64,000 nt of DNA from Rugamonas aquatica (GTDB taxonomy: Bacteria > Pseudomonadota > Gammaproteobacteria > Burkholderiales > Burkholderiaceae_D): NCBI RefSeq assembly GCF_009380215.1, contig NZ_WHUG01000011.1:62001-126000 (forward strand), read 5' to 3'. The translations under genes were made by a program, and so were the position numbers. Below are positions 34,448 to 42,880 of this stretch, piece after piece. Numbering within the stretch: position 1 is the stretch's first letter; every line of letters begins with the position of its first letter. The notes under the pieces were generated by a model. It made no database searches. It had not been told where the DNA came from and saw only the letters and a program-made list of their open reading frames with translations.

Positions 34448-34873
34448 ATGATGGAATGCAAAGTCAGCTGGAATGGCCCGTCGGGCATGAGTTTCTTGGC
34501 CACGACCGGCTCCGGCCACATGGTCAACATGGATGGCGCGCCCGAGGGCGGCGGTCACAACCTGGCGCCACGGCCGATGGAGATGGTGTTGCTGGGCACC
34601 GGCGGCTGCACGGCGTATGACGTGGTGCTGATTTTGAAGAAGGGCCGCGCCGACATCCGCGGCTGCGAATGCACGCTGACGGCCGAGCGCGCGGACACCG
34701 AGCCGAAAGTGTTCACCAAGATTAACTTCCACTTCACCGTGACCGGCAAGGATCTGAAACCGGAGGCTGTCGAACGGGCGATCACGCTGTCGCACGACAA
34801 GTACTGCTCGGCGTCCATCATGCTCGGCAAGACTGCCGAGATCACCCACTCGTTTGAAATTATCGAAGCTTAA
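34448..34873 (+). CDS. OsmC/YhfA family protein
   Basis: 141 residues of the OsmC-like fold. The two redox cysteines are in GTGGCTAYDVV and DKYCSASIML, which is the pattern of thiol-dependent peroxidases; the sequence resembles the YhfA branch, whose physiological role is uncertain. The start is one of two adjacent ATG codons after GGAGAG. The stop overlaps that of convergent coq7 by four bases. Confidence 0.9.
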   Translation: MMECKVSWNGPSGMSFLATTGSGHMVNMDGAPEGGGHNLAPRPMEMVLLGTGGCTAYDVVLILKKGRADIRGCECTLTAERADTEPKVFTKINFHFTVTGKDLKPEAVERAITLSHDKYCSASIMLGKTAEITHSFEIIEA

Positions 34874-35511
34874 ATGTAATACGCGGTGCTGGTCATGACC
34901 TTGCCCATCACCGCCATCACCGCCTGCACCGGAGCCGGCGTCTGCGAGGCGCCCAGTGCCTGCGCGGCGGCGCCGTGTTCGATTTCATCCAGGCGCATCT
35001 GCTCGACAATGGCGCGCGACTTGGCGTCCTGCGGCGGCAGCTTATCCAGATGGCTGGCCAGATGCGCCTCCACCTGCCGCTCCGTTTCCACCACAAAGCC
35101 CAGGCTGCGCGCATCGCCCAGCACCGCGGCCACCGTGCCCAGCGCATACGCGCCCGCATAGAACAAGGGATTGAGCACGCTGATGTGCGAATTCAGTTCG
35201 CCCAGCCGCTGCGCGGTCCAGGCCAGATGGTCTTCCTCTTCCCTGCCCGCCTGCTCGAACTGCGCGCGCATCTGCTCGGTCTTGGCGAAGCGGCTCTGCG
35301 AGTTGTACAGCGCCTGCGCGCAGACCTCGCCCACATGATTCACCCGCATCAAGCCGGCGCTGTGACGGGTTTCCGCTTCGCTCATCATGGCGTCGGCCGC
35401 GTGCAGTGCCGGCGTTGGGCGCGATGCGGAGGCGACGCCGGTAATCACGCGCAGCGCCTTGTCGGCGCCGGCAATCAAACGGTCCAGCGGGGTGTGGTGA
35501 TGTGCGGCCAT
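34870..35511 (-). CDS. coq7: 2-polyprenyl-3-methyl-6-methoxy-1,4-benzoquinone monooxygenase (Coq7)
   Basis: 213-residue carboxylate-bridged diiron hydroxylase of ubiquinone synthesis, the alternative to flavin-dependent UbiF. Ferritin-like four-helix bundle with ligands in NHVGEVCAQAL, REEEDHLAW, ETERQVEAHL and DEIEHG. Full length. It sits about 47 bases downstream of a conserved hypothetical gene and faces the OsmC gene. Confidence 0.95.
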   Translation of the reverse strand: MAAHHHTPLDRLIAGADKALRVITGVASASRPTPALHAADAMMSEAETRHSAGLMRVNHVGEVCAQALYNSQSRFAKTEQMRAQFEQAGREEEDHLAWTAQRLGELNSHISVLNPLFYAGAYALGTVAAVLGDARSLGFVVETERQVEAHLASHLDKLPPQDAKSRAIVEQMRLDEIEHGAAAQALGASQTPAPVQAVMAVMGKVMTSTAYYI

Positions 35512-35558
35512 GTGCAGACTCGAATTCGGACGAAAGCAATATTATAGGCGCGGACGCC

Positions 35559-35993
35559 TTAATTTGCCTCGGCCGCCTCGCGCAACTGGCGCTGGCGTTC
35601 GATGTAGTCGGCCACCGGCCCGCGCACGTCCATCTTGGAAATATCCTTCGCCACGCTCAGGTTCAGGCCGAGCAGGAAGGGGATGTTCTCCACCGGCACT
35701 TCGGTGCAGTGCAGTGCGAACGCCCGCAGGAAGCGCTTGGACTCCACCACCGGCACCACTTTCTCCCCGCTCATGTATTGCAGGATGCTAGTGATGCTGT
35801 GGCCCTTGCCGATGCTGTGGTAGATGAAGCGGTTGAAGTCGCGGTCCAGCTGCTTGAAGTCCAGCGTTTCCTTGGTCATCAGGCCCGACAGGTAATACAG
35901 CCCCAAGGCCACGCGGAAGAAGCCGGTGGACTCGTTACGGTCGACGCCGCAATGTGTCACGGCCAGTATTTTTTCCTGCAATTGAGGATTCAT
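35559..35993 (-). CDS. Conserved hypothetical protein upstream of coq7
   Basis: 144 residues, not recognised. Mostly alpha-helical with no signal peptide or membrane helix; it contains a mildly hydrophobic helix (FFRVALGLYYLSGLM) and basic surface patches (VVESKRFLRAF, DYIERQRQLREA). Codon usage matches the host. Being 47 bases upstream of coq7 in the same direction, it may be cotranscribed, but there is nothing to tie it to ubiquinone synthesis. Confidence 0.7.
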   Translation of the reverse strand: MNPQLQEKILAVTHCGVDRNESTGFFRVALGLYYLSGLMTKETLDFKQLDRDFNRFIYHSIGKGHSITSILQYMSGEKVVPVVESKRFLRAFALHCTEVPVENIPFLLGLNLSVAKDISKMDVRGPVADYIERQRQLREAAEAN

Positions 35994-36104
35994 TTTTTAT
36001 TCTTCTCCCATATCCGACTATAGCAAGACATTTGTACAGCTAGTAGCTTGCGTGTGAGAATTTTTACATGCTACTCTTGAAATCTTTTTAACAAGGACAC
36101 TGCA

Positions 36105-36887
36105 ATGATCGAGGTCAGGGGTCTCGCCAAGCGTTTTCGGCTGCCTTCGCGCGGCGGCAAGTCCGCGCAGGCGGCGCGCGATCCGCGCGACCACGACGGC
36201 TGGTTCCATGCAGTGCGCGATGTCAGTTTCCGCTGCGCGCCCGGTGAAGTGCTGGGCCTGCTCGGACCCAACGGCGCCGGCAAGACCACCACGCTGCGCC
36301 TGCTGTCCACCGCCTTGAAACCCGATGCCGGCAGCATACACGCCAACGGCGTCGACCTGCTGCACGATCCGGTCGCGGCCCGCCAGCACATCGGTTTCCT
36401 GTCCGGCACCACCGGCCTGTACGGCCGCCTGACCGCGCGCGAAAACGTCGAGTACTTCGGCCGCCTGCACGGCATGAGCCCGCCCTACCTGAAGCGCCGC
36501 TGCGATGAACTATTCGAGCTGCTGCAAATGACCGAGTACGGCAACAAGCGCGCCGACCAGCTGTCCACCGGCATGAAGCAGAAATGCTCGATCGCCCGCA
36601 CCGTCGTGCACGAGCCGCAGATCGTCATCCTCGACGAACCCACCACCGGCCTGGACGTGATGTCGGCCAAGATCCTGCTGGACTTCATCGCCAGCTACAA
36701 GGCGCTGCGTGTGCCGCTGATCTTTTCCACCCACCACCTGCACGAGGTGGAGAAGCTGTGCGACCGCGTCTGCATCATCAACCACGGCAAGACCGCCTTC
36801 CACGGCACGGTCGAAGAGCTGCGCCACCTGGGCGGCAGCGCCGATCTGTACGACGCTTTCGTCGGTGTCATCAACCAGGGGGGCTGA
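36105..36887 (+). CDS. ABC transporter ATP-binding protein, NatA-like
   Basis: 260 residues. Walker A GLLGPNGAGKTTT, signature LSTGMKQK, Walker B IVILDEPTTGLD and the H-loop in STHHLHEVEKL. It belongs to the DRA/NatA group that pairs with ABC-2 type permeases to export ions, antibiotics or lipids. The permease starts 4 bases after its stop, so the pair is an operon. Start preceded by AAGGAC. Confidence 0.93.
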   Translation: MIEVRGLAKRFRLPSRGGKSAQAARDPRDHDGWFHAVRDVSFRCAPGEVLGLLGPNGAGKTTTLRLLSTALKPDAGSIHANGVDLLHDPVAARQHIGFLSGTTGLYGRLTARENVEYFGRLHGMSPPYLKRRCDELFELLQMTEYGNKRADQLSTGMKQKCSIARTVVHEPQIVILDEPTTGLDVMSAKILLDFIASYKALRVPLIFSTHHLHEVEKLCDRVCIINHGKTAFHGTVEELRHLGGSADLYDAFVGVINQGG

Positions 36888-36890
36888 GCC

Positions 36891-38087
36891 ATGTGGATCA
36901 TCTATCTGAAGGAATTGCTGGAGCTGGCGCGCGACCGCCGCACCTTTTTCTTCACCGTCTTCATCCCCGTGTTCGCGATGCCGCTGATCTTCACCGGCTT
37001 CGGCTACGTGTCCCAGAGCCTGTTCAAGCAGGCCAGCCAGGCCGAAATGACCTACTCCATCTTCGGCAAGGACCACGCGCCGCATCTGGCCGAGCGCTTC
37101 GCGAAAGAGAAGGGCTTCCGCGAAGTGGTGCTGGCCAGCCCGGCCGACATCAAGACCGCCATCGGCGACGACCGCATCAAGTTCGCGCTGGTGATCCCCG
37201 CCGGCTTCGAACAGAGCCTGGCCCAGCAGCAGCAAGGCGTGATCGCGCTGCACTACAACAGCGCCGTCACCGTCGACCTGACGCGCAAGCGCGTGATGTC
37301 GGTGATCGGCGGCCAGAACCGCGTGCTGCGCGAACAGGCGCTGTCCGCGCTCAACCTCAACAAGGAGCAGCTGCGCTTCGCGCTCGACCCGATCACGCTG
37401 GAAGACCATTCCACCGCCGACAAGCGCGAGCAGATGGGCGCGGTGGTCGGCGGCATGCTGCCCTACATCCTGCTGATGGTATGCGTGATGGCGGCGATGT
37501 ATCCGGCAATCGACACCGGCGCCGGCGAGAAGGAGCGCGGCACGCTGGAAACCCTGCTGCTGGCGCCGGTCTCGCGCACCGCGCTGGTGATGGCCAAGTT
37601 CCTGATGCTGTTCACCGTCGGCCTGACCTCGGCGCTGCTGATGATAGGCAGCATGGGCATGCTGCTGTACTTCTTCGGCCCGCTGATCGGCGGCGACCTG
37701 GTGCAGATGGTGCGCGCCATCGGCCTGCTGGACCTGGCCATGGTGGCGCTGATGCTGGTGCCGACCGCCGCCATCTTCGCCGCCATCCTGTTGTCGATCT
37801 CGGTCTACGCCAAGAGCTACAAGGAGGCGGCCGGCCTGATCTCGCCGCTGATCATCGTCACCATCCTGCCGACGCTGGTGGCGCTGCTGCCCGGCGTGGA
37901 GCTGAACTGGAAGTGGGCGATGGTGCCGCTGACCAATGTGTCGCTGGCGATGAAGGAGCTGGTCAAGGGCACCATGGACTACAGCATGTTCTCGGTGATC
38001 CTGCTGTCGACCACGCTGACCGCCGGCGCCCTGCTGGCCCTGTGCCGCTGGTGGTTCAACCGCGAGCAGGTTTTGTTTAGAAATTGA
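36891..38087 (+). CDS. ABC transporter permease, NatB-like (ABC-2 type)
   Basis: 398 residues. An N-terminal helix (RTFFFTVFIPVFAMPLIF), a large extracytoplasmic domain at about residues 45-185, and then five or six C-terminal helices, with the ABC-2 signature region GAGEKERGTLETLLLAP at about 205-222. This topology matches NatB and drug/lipid exporters. Forms the export channel with the preceding ATPase. Substrate unknown. A terminator follows 40 bases downstream. Confidence 0.92.
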   Translation: MWIIYLKELLELARDRRTFFFTVFIPVFAMPLIFTGFGYVSQSLFKQASQAEMTYSIFGKDHAPHLAERFAKEKGFREVVLASPADIKTAIGDDRIKFALVIPAGFEQSLAQQQQGVIALHYNSAVTVDLTRKRVMSVIGGQNRVLREQALSALNLNKEQLRFALDPITLEDHSTADKREQMGAVVGGMLPYILLMVCVMAAMYPAIDTGAGEKERGTLETLLLAPVSRTALVMAKFLMLFTVGLTSALLMIGSMGMLLYFFGPLIGGDLVQMVRAIGLLDLAMVALMLVPTAAIFAAILLSISVYAKSYKEAAGLISPLIIVTILPTLVALLPGVELNWKWAMVPLTNVSLAMKELVKGTMDYSMFSVILLSTTLTAGALLALCRWWFNREQVLFRN

Positions 38088-38127
38088 ACAAGTTGTCTAT
38101 TCAACTAGCCCGAAATGTCCCCGCCTC

Positions 38128-38153
38128 AGGCCGCCGTCTGGTCGGCCTTTTTT
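38128..38153 (+). terminator. Rho-independent terminator after NatAB-like pair
   Basis: A 6-bp stem, AGGCCG with CGGCCT, a nine-base loop and six T. It separates the two ABC loci. Confidence 0.65.
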
Positions 38154-38294
38154 GCACTCTGGCGCGCGGTTTGCGCCGCCCGTCGCAATGGGGCCCCATG
38201 TATAGGGCAAACCCAATACAATGCCATCATGTGAAAAGTGTATGGCCGTGCAGAAACGCGGAGCAGACACCGGCAGAATCATTCAGGAGTTAGC

Positions 38295-39188
38295 ATGGAA
38301 TTACGCATCAGCAACTTGTCTAAAACCTACGGCAATGGCGTCGTAGCGCTGGACAATATTTCGCTCACCATCCCGACCGGGATGTTCGGTTTGCTCGGGC
38401 CTAACGGCGCCGGCAAGTCGACGCTGATGCGCACGCTGGCCACCCTGCAGGAATGCGATTCCGGTTCCGTCTTCCTGGACGACATTGACGTGCTGGATGA
38501 AAAAGACGAAGTGCGCCGCCTGCTGGGCTATCTGCCGCAGGACTTCGGCGTGTATCCGAAAGTGACCGCCTACGAACTGCTCGACCATTTTGCCGTGCTC
38601 AAGGGCCTGTCCAACCGCAACCGCCGGCGCGAGGTGGTCGACGGCCTGCTGCAACAAACCAATCTGTTCGACGTGCGCAACCAGCGCCTCGGCGGTTTTT
38701 CCGGCGGCATGCGCCAGCGCTTCGGCATCGCCCAGGCGCTGCTGGGCGATCCCAAGCTGATCATCGTCGACGAGCCGACCGCCGGCCTCGACCCGCAGGA
38801 GCGCGTGCGCTTCCACAACCTGCTGTCCGACATCGGCGAAGACAAGACCGTGATCCTGTCGACCCACATCGTCAGCGACGTCGCCGACCTGTGCGCCAAC
38901 ATGGCCATCATCAACAAGGGCCATCTGCTGCTGTGCGGCCCGACCCAGGAATTGATCCACGAAGTGAGCGACAAGATCTGGGCCCGCTTCATCGACAAGC
39001 GCGACCTGCCGTCGTTCCAGCTGCGCCATCCGGTGATCTCGTCGCGCCTGCTGTCGGGCCGCACCCTCATCCACGTCTACAGCGAGAACGATCCCGGCGA
39101 CGGCTTCGAGGAAGCCATCGGCGACTTGGAAGATGTCTACTTCGCCACCATCGCCGGCCGCCACAGCGCTGCGGCCACCTGCGATTAA
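38295..39188 (+). CDS. ABC transporter ATP-binding protein partnered with permease/peptidase fusion
   Basis: 297 residues. Walker A GLLGPNGAGKSTLMRTL, signature FSGGMRQRFGIAQ, Walker B LIIVDEPTAGLDP, H-loop STHIVSDV, and a C-terminal extension of about 80 residues. The start at 38295 follows CAGGAG; the earlier in-frame ATG is not conserved-looking. Nine bases separate it from the 1193-residue permease, its obvious partner. A possible TACAAT at 38217-38222 may be its promoter. Confidence 0.93.
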   Translation: MELRISNLSKTYGNGVVALDNISLTIPTGMFGLLGPNGAGKSTLMRTLATLQECDSGSVFLDDIDVLDEKDEVRRLLGYLPQDFGVYPKVTAYELLDHFAVLKGLSNRNRRREVVDGLLQQTNLFDVRNQRLGGFSGGMRQRFGIAQALLGDPKLIIVDEPTAGLDPQERVRFHNLLSDIGEDKTVILSTHIVSDVADLCANMAIINKGHLLLCGPTQELIHEVSDKIWARFIDKRDLPSFQLRHPVISSRLLSGRTLIHVYSENDPGDGFEEAIGDLEDVYFATIAGRHSAAATCD

Positions 39189-39197
39189 GGCGGCCCC

Positions 39198-42100
39198 ATG
39201 TTTTCCATCGCCTATTTTGAAGCGCGCCAGCGCCTCAAACTGCTGTCCACCTGGGTGTATTTCCTCGGTTTCCTCGCGCTGTCGCTGCTGTGGATGGCCG
39301 CCGCCGGCGGCGTCTTCAAGGGCGCATCCGTCACCTTCGGCAGCCAGCTGATCGACTCACCCCGCTCGCTGATGTTCACCACCAGCCTGCTCGGCTCGCT
39401 GGGCGTGGTGGTGATGGCGGCCATGATGGGCCGCTCGGTGCAGCAGGATTTCGAATACGACATGCAGCACTTCTTCTTCAGCGCTCCGATCAGGAAGCAC
39501 CAGTACATGTTCGGCCGCTTCCTCGGCGCCTACCTGACGCTGGCCATCATCTTCACCAGCATCGTGCTGGGCACCTGGCTGGGCAGCTACATCCCCGGCA
39601 TCGACCCCGAGCGGCTGGGCCAGCCCGGCGTGCTGGGCTATGTGATCCCTTATCTGATCGTCATCCTGCCCAACATCTTCATCTTCGGCGCCGTATTCTT
39701 CATCCTGGCCGCGCTGACGCGGCGCATGCTGCCGGTCTACATTTCCAGCGTGGTCATGTTGATCGGCTACATCGTCGCCCCCGGCCTGGCGCGCGACCTC
39801 GACTTCAAAACGCTGGCCGCGCTGATCGATCCCTTCGGCACCACCGCCGTGATCCGCCTGACCGAATACTGGCCCATCGCCGAGCGCAACACCCGCATGT
39901 TCCTGCCGGAAGGCGTGTACCTGCTGAACCGCGTGCTGTGGAGCTCGTTCGCGCTGGCCGGCCTGCTGCTGGGCTACTGGCGCTTCCACTTCATCGCCAC
40001 CATCGACAGCGGCGCCGGCAGCACCAGCCGCGGCGAAGGCGAAACGCCGCGCCAGCTGTCGGCGCAATCGACCAGCACCCAGGAAAAGCCCGACTTCGCG
40101 TCGCGCAGCCTGGCCGCGCTGCTGTTCAAGATGAGCTGGCTGAACCTGCGCGAAACCACCAAGAACATCTACTTCCTGGTGATCGTGCTGGCCGGCGTGC
40201 TGATGATGTTCGCCAGCGCGCTGGACATGGGCTCGATGTTCGGCACCACCACCTACCCGGTCACCTACCTGGTGCTGGAAGCCGTGTCGGAAACCTTCGC
40301 GCTGTTCATGTTCGTCATCACCACCTTCTACGCGGGCGAGCTGGTGTGGCGCGAACGCGAGGCGCGCATGGGACAGATGCTGGACGCGCTGCCCATCCCG
40401 AGCTGGCTGCCGATGCTGGCCAAGCTGTTCGCGCTGATCGGCCTGCAGGCGATGCTGATGGGCGTGGTGATGGTGTGCGGCATGGCGATCCAGATCGTCA
40501 AAGGCTATTTCATCCTCGAACCCGGCCTCTACCTCTACCAGTTGTTCCTGATCCAGCTGCCGGGCTATGCGCTGTCGGCGGTGCTGGCGATCGCGCTGCA
40601 GGTGCTGATTAACCAGAAATACCTGGCCTACTTCGCGATGATCGTCTACTACCTGGCCAGCCTGACGCTGGGCACGATCGGCGTCGACGACCCCATGCTC
40701 ATCTACGGCAACGTGCCGAGCTTCATCTATTCCGCGATGAACGGCTACGGCCACTTCCTGCCGCGCGAACGCTGGTTCGAAGCCTACTGGGGCGGCGCCG
40801 CGCTGCTGCTGACGGTGCTGTCGCTACTGTTCTGGGCGCGCGGCACCAACGACGGCTGGCGCCAGCGCCTGCAACTGGCGCGCCACGCGCTGACCGTGCC
40901 GGTGCTGACCACGGTGGCCGCTGGCCTGCTGATCTTCATCGGCGCCGGCAGCGTGCTGTTCTATAACACCCACATCGTCCAGTGCTATAAAACGCAGTAC
41001 CAGAAGGATGGCGAGCGCGCCGACTACGAGCGCAAGTACAAGAAGTTCGCCGTGGTGCCGCAGCCGCGCATCATCGACGTCAAGCTCGATGTCGCCATCG
41101 TGCCGGAGCGGCGCAGCCTGGTCGTCAAGGGCCGCTACCTGCTGGAGAACAAGACCGCGCAGCCGATCAGCGACGTGCTGATCTACCAGGACAACACCAG
41201 CACCCAGTACAAGGTGCGCTTCAGCCAGGACGCGCGGCCGGGCTTCCAGGATGAAGAGCTGGGCTTCTACAGCTACAAGCTGGCCAAGCCGCTGGCGCCG
41301 GGCGCGCAGATGACGATGGATTTCGACGTCGCCTACATCCCCACCGGCATCCTGGGCATGGGCCAGGACACGCCGGTGATCGGCAACGGCACTTTCTTCG
41401 ACAACAGCGTGCTGCCGCACATCGGCTATCAGCAGATGATGGAACTGAGCGACGCGCGCGACCGCAAGAAGCACAAGCTGCCGGCGCGCGAGCGCATGCT
41501 GCCGCGCGACGATCCGGCCGGCCTGGCCAACAACTTCGCCAGCAGCGACGCCGACTGGCTGACCTTCGACGCCACCGTCAGCACCAGCGCAGACCAAATC
41601 GCCATCGCGCCTGGCACGCTGGTCAAGGAGTGGAGCAAGCAAGGGCGGCACTACTACCACTACAAGATGGACCAGCCCATCCTCAACTTCTACGCCTTCC
41701 AGTCGGCGCGCTACCTGGTCAAGCGCGACTGGTGGCAGGATGTCGGCATCGAGCTGTACTACCATCCCGGCCACGAGTACAACCTGGACCGCATGGACAA
41801 GGGCATCAAGGAATCGCTGGACTACTACACGCGCAACTTCGGCCCTTACCAGCACAAGCTGGTGCGCATCGTCGAGTTCCCGCGCTACGCCACGTTCGCG
41901 CAATCGTTCCCGACCACGATACCGTATGCGGAATCGATCGGTTTCATCGCCAAGGTCAACGACAAGAATCCGAAGGACATCGACTATCCGTTCTACATCA
42001 CCGCGCATGAAGTGGCGCACCAGTGGTGGGGCCACCAGCTGGTCGGCGGCAACACGCGCGGCGGCACGGTGCTGAGCGAAACGCTGGCCGAGTACTCGGC

Positions 42101-42779
42101 GCTGATGGTGATGAAGAAGAATTTCGGCGCGGACAAGATGCGCCGCTTCCTGCACTACGACCTGGACCAGTATCTGGTGGGCCGCGCGCTGGAACGCAAG
42201 AAGGAATTGCCGCTGGCGGAGAATGAAAACCAGAACTACATCCAGTACCGCAAGGGCAGCCTGGCGATGTACCAGTTGCAGGATATCGTCGGCGAGGCCA
42301 AGGTCAATGGCGCGCTGAAGGAAATGCTGGCGCAGTATGGCCGCAAGAGCGGGCCCTACCCGAGCGTGACGGTGCTGGTCGACGCGCTGCGCAAGATCAC
42401 GCCGCCGGAGCAGGCTTACCTGATCGACGACCTGTTCAACCACATCGTGCTGTACGAAAACCATGCGGTGTCGGCCACGGCGCGCAGGCTGGCGGACGGC
42501 AAGTATGAAGTGACCTTCGCGGTCAGCGCGGCCAAGGTGCGGGCTGACGACCAGGGGGCGGAGAAGGATACGCCGCTGAAGGATTGGATCGACATCGGCA
42601 TCGACGACAAGGATGGCAACAGCCTGTACCGCGAGCGCATGCTGGTCGAGCGCAAGGACAATCTGTACACCGTGGTCATCAACGGCCGCCCGGCCCGCGC
42701 CGGCATCGACCCTGACAACAAGCTCATCGACCGCAAGCCCGACGACAACATGATTCCCGTCGAGCTGCAAGCGCAATAA
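39198..42779 (+). CDS. ABC-2 permease fused to M1-type metallopeptidase
   Basis: 1193 residues. The N-terminal half has two sets of six or so hydrophobic helices (about 20-270 and 310-600), each like one ABC-2 permease, so the gene encodes a whole transmembrane dimer. After a last helix (about 575-600) an extracytoplasmic M1 gluzincin domain runs to the end. Zinc motif HEVAH is at 937-941; the glutamate ligand candidate is E961, 19 residues after the second His rather than the usual 18. In place of the GxMEN substrate motif there is PYAES (around 913). Such fusions exist in several proteobacteria, but their substrate is unknown. Possibly export coupled to peptide processing. Confidence 0.88.
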   Translation: MFSIAYFEARQRLKLLSTWVYFLGFLALSLLWMAAAGGVFKGASVTFGSQLIDSPRSLMFTTSLLGSLGVVVMAAMMGRSVQQDFEYDMQHFFFSAPIRKHQYMFGRFLGAYLTLAIIFTSIVLGTWLGSYIPGIDPERLGQPGVLGYVIPYLIVILPNIFIFGAVFFILAALTRRMLPVYISSVVMLIGYIVAPGLARDLDFKTLAALIDPFGTTAVIRLTEYWPIAERNTRMFLPEGVYLLNRVLWSSFALAGLLLGYWRFHFIATIDSGAGSTSRGEGETPRQLSAQSTSTQEKPDFASRSLAALLFKMSWLNLRETTKNIYFLVIVLAGVLMMFASALDMGSMFGTTTYPVTYLVLEAVSETFALFMFVITTFYAGELVWREREARMGQMLDALPIPSWLPMLAKLFALIGLQAMLMGVVMVCGMAIQIVKGYFILEPGLYLYQLFLIQLPGYALSAVLAIALQVLINQKYLAYFAMIVYYLASLTLGTIGVDDPMLIYGNVPSFIYSAMNGYGHFLPRERWFEAYWGGAALLLTVLSLLFWARGTNDGWRQRLQLARHALTVPVLTTVAAGLLIFIGAGSVLFYNTHIVQCYKTQYQKDGERADYERKYKKFAVVPQPRIIDVKLDVAIVPERRSLVVKGRYLLENKTAQPISDVLIYQDNTSTQYKVRFSQDARPGFQDEELGFYSYKLAKPLAPGAQMTMDFDVAYIPTGILGMGQDTPVIGNGTFFDNSVLPHIGYQQMMELSDARDRKKHKLPARERMLPRDDPAGLANNFASSDADWLTFDATVSTSADQIAIAPGTLVKEWSKQGRHYYHYKMDQPILNFYAFQSARYLVKRDWWQDVGIELYYHPGHEYNLDRMDKGIKESLDYYTRNFGPYQHKLVRIVEFPRYATFAQSFPTTIPYAESIGFIAKVNDKNPKDIDYPFYITAHEVAHQWWGHQLVGGNTRGGTVLSETLAEYSALMVMKKNFGADKMRRFLHYDLDQYLVGRALERKKELPLAENENQNYIQYRKGSLAMYQLQDIVGEAKVNGALKEMLAQYGRKSGPYPSVTVLVDALRKITPPEQAYLIDDLFNHIVLYENHAVSATARRLADGKYEVTFAVSAAKVRADDQGAEKDTPLKDWIDIGIDDKDGNSLYRERMLVERKDNLYTVVINGRPARAGIDPDNKLIDRKPDDNMIPVELQAQ

Positions 42780-42785
42780 CACAGC

Positions 42786-42880
42786 GGGGGTCAAGTCTGA
42801 CATTTGGACACGAACTGAACTGTAGCCCGCGCTACGGTTCAGCTCGTGTCCGAATGTCAGACTTGACCCCCGGTTTTTTT
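42786..42880 (+). terminator. 86-base near-palindromic hairpin acting as terminator
   Basis: Arms 42786-42826 and 42831-42871 (41 bases each, four-base loop) pair throughout except for one A-C mismatch and two G-T pairs, followed by nine T. It lies between the permease-peptidase gene and the convergent chemoreceptor. The terminal GTCAAGTCTGAC segment has the look of a REP-type interspersed element recruited as a terminator. Confidence 0.85.

Noticed and set aside
40824..42803. Minus-strand frame opposite the permease-peptidase fusion
   Set aside because: Antisense shadow of a protein with clear membrane helices and a zinc motif.
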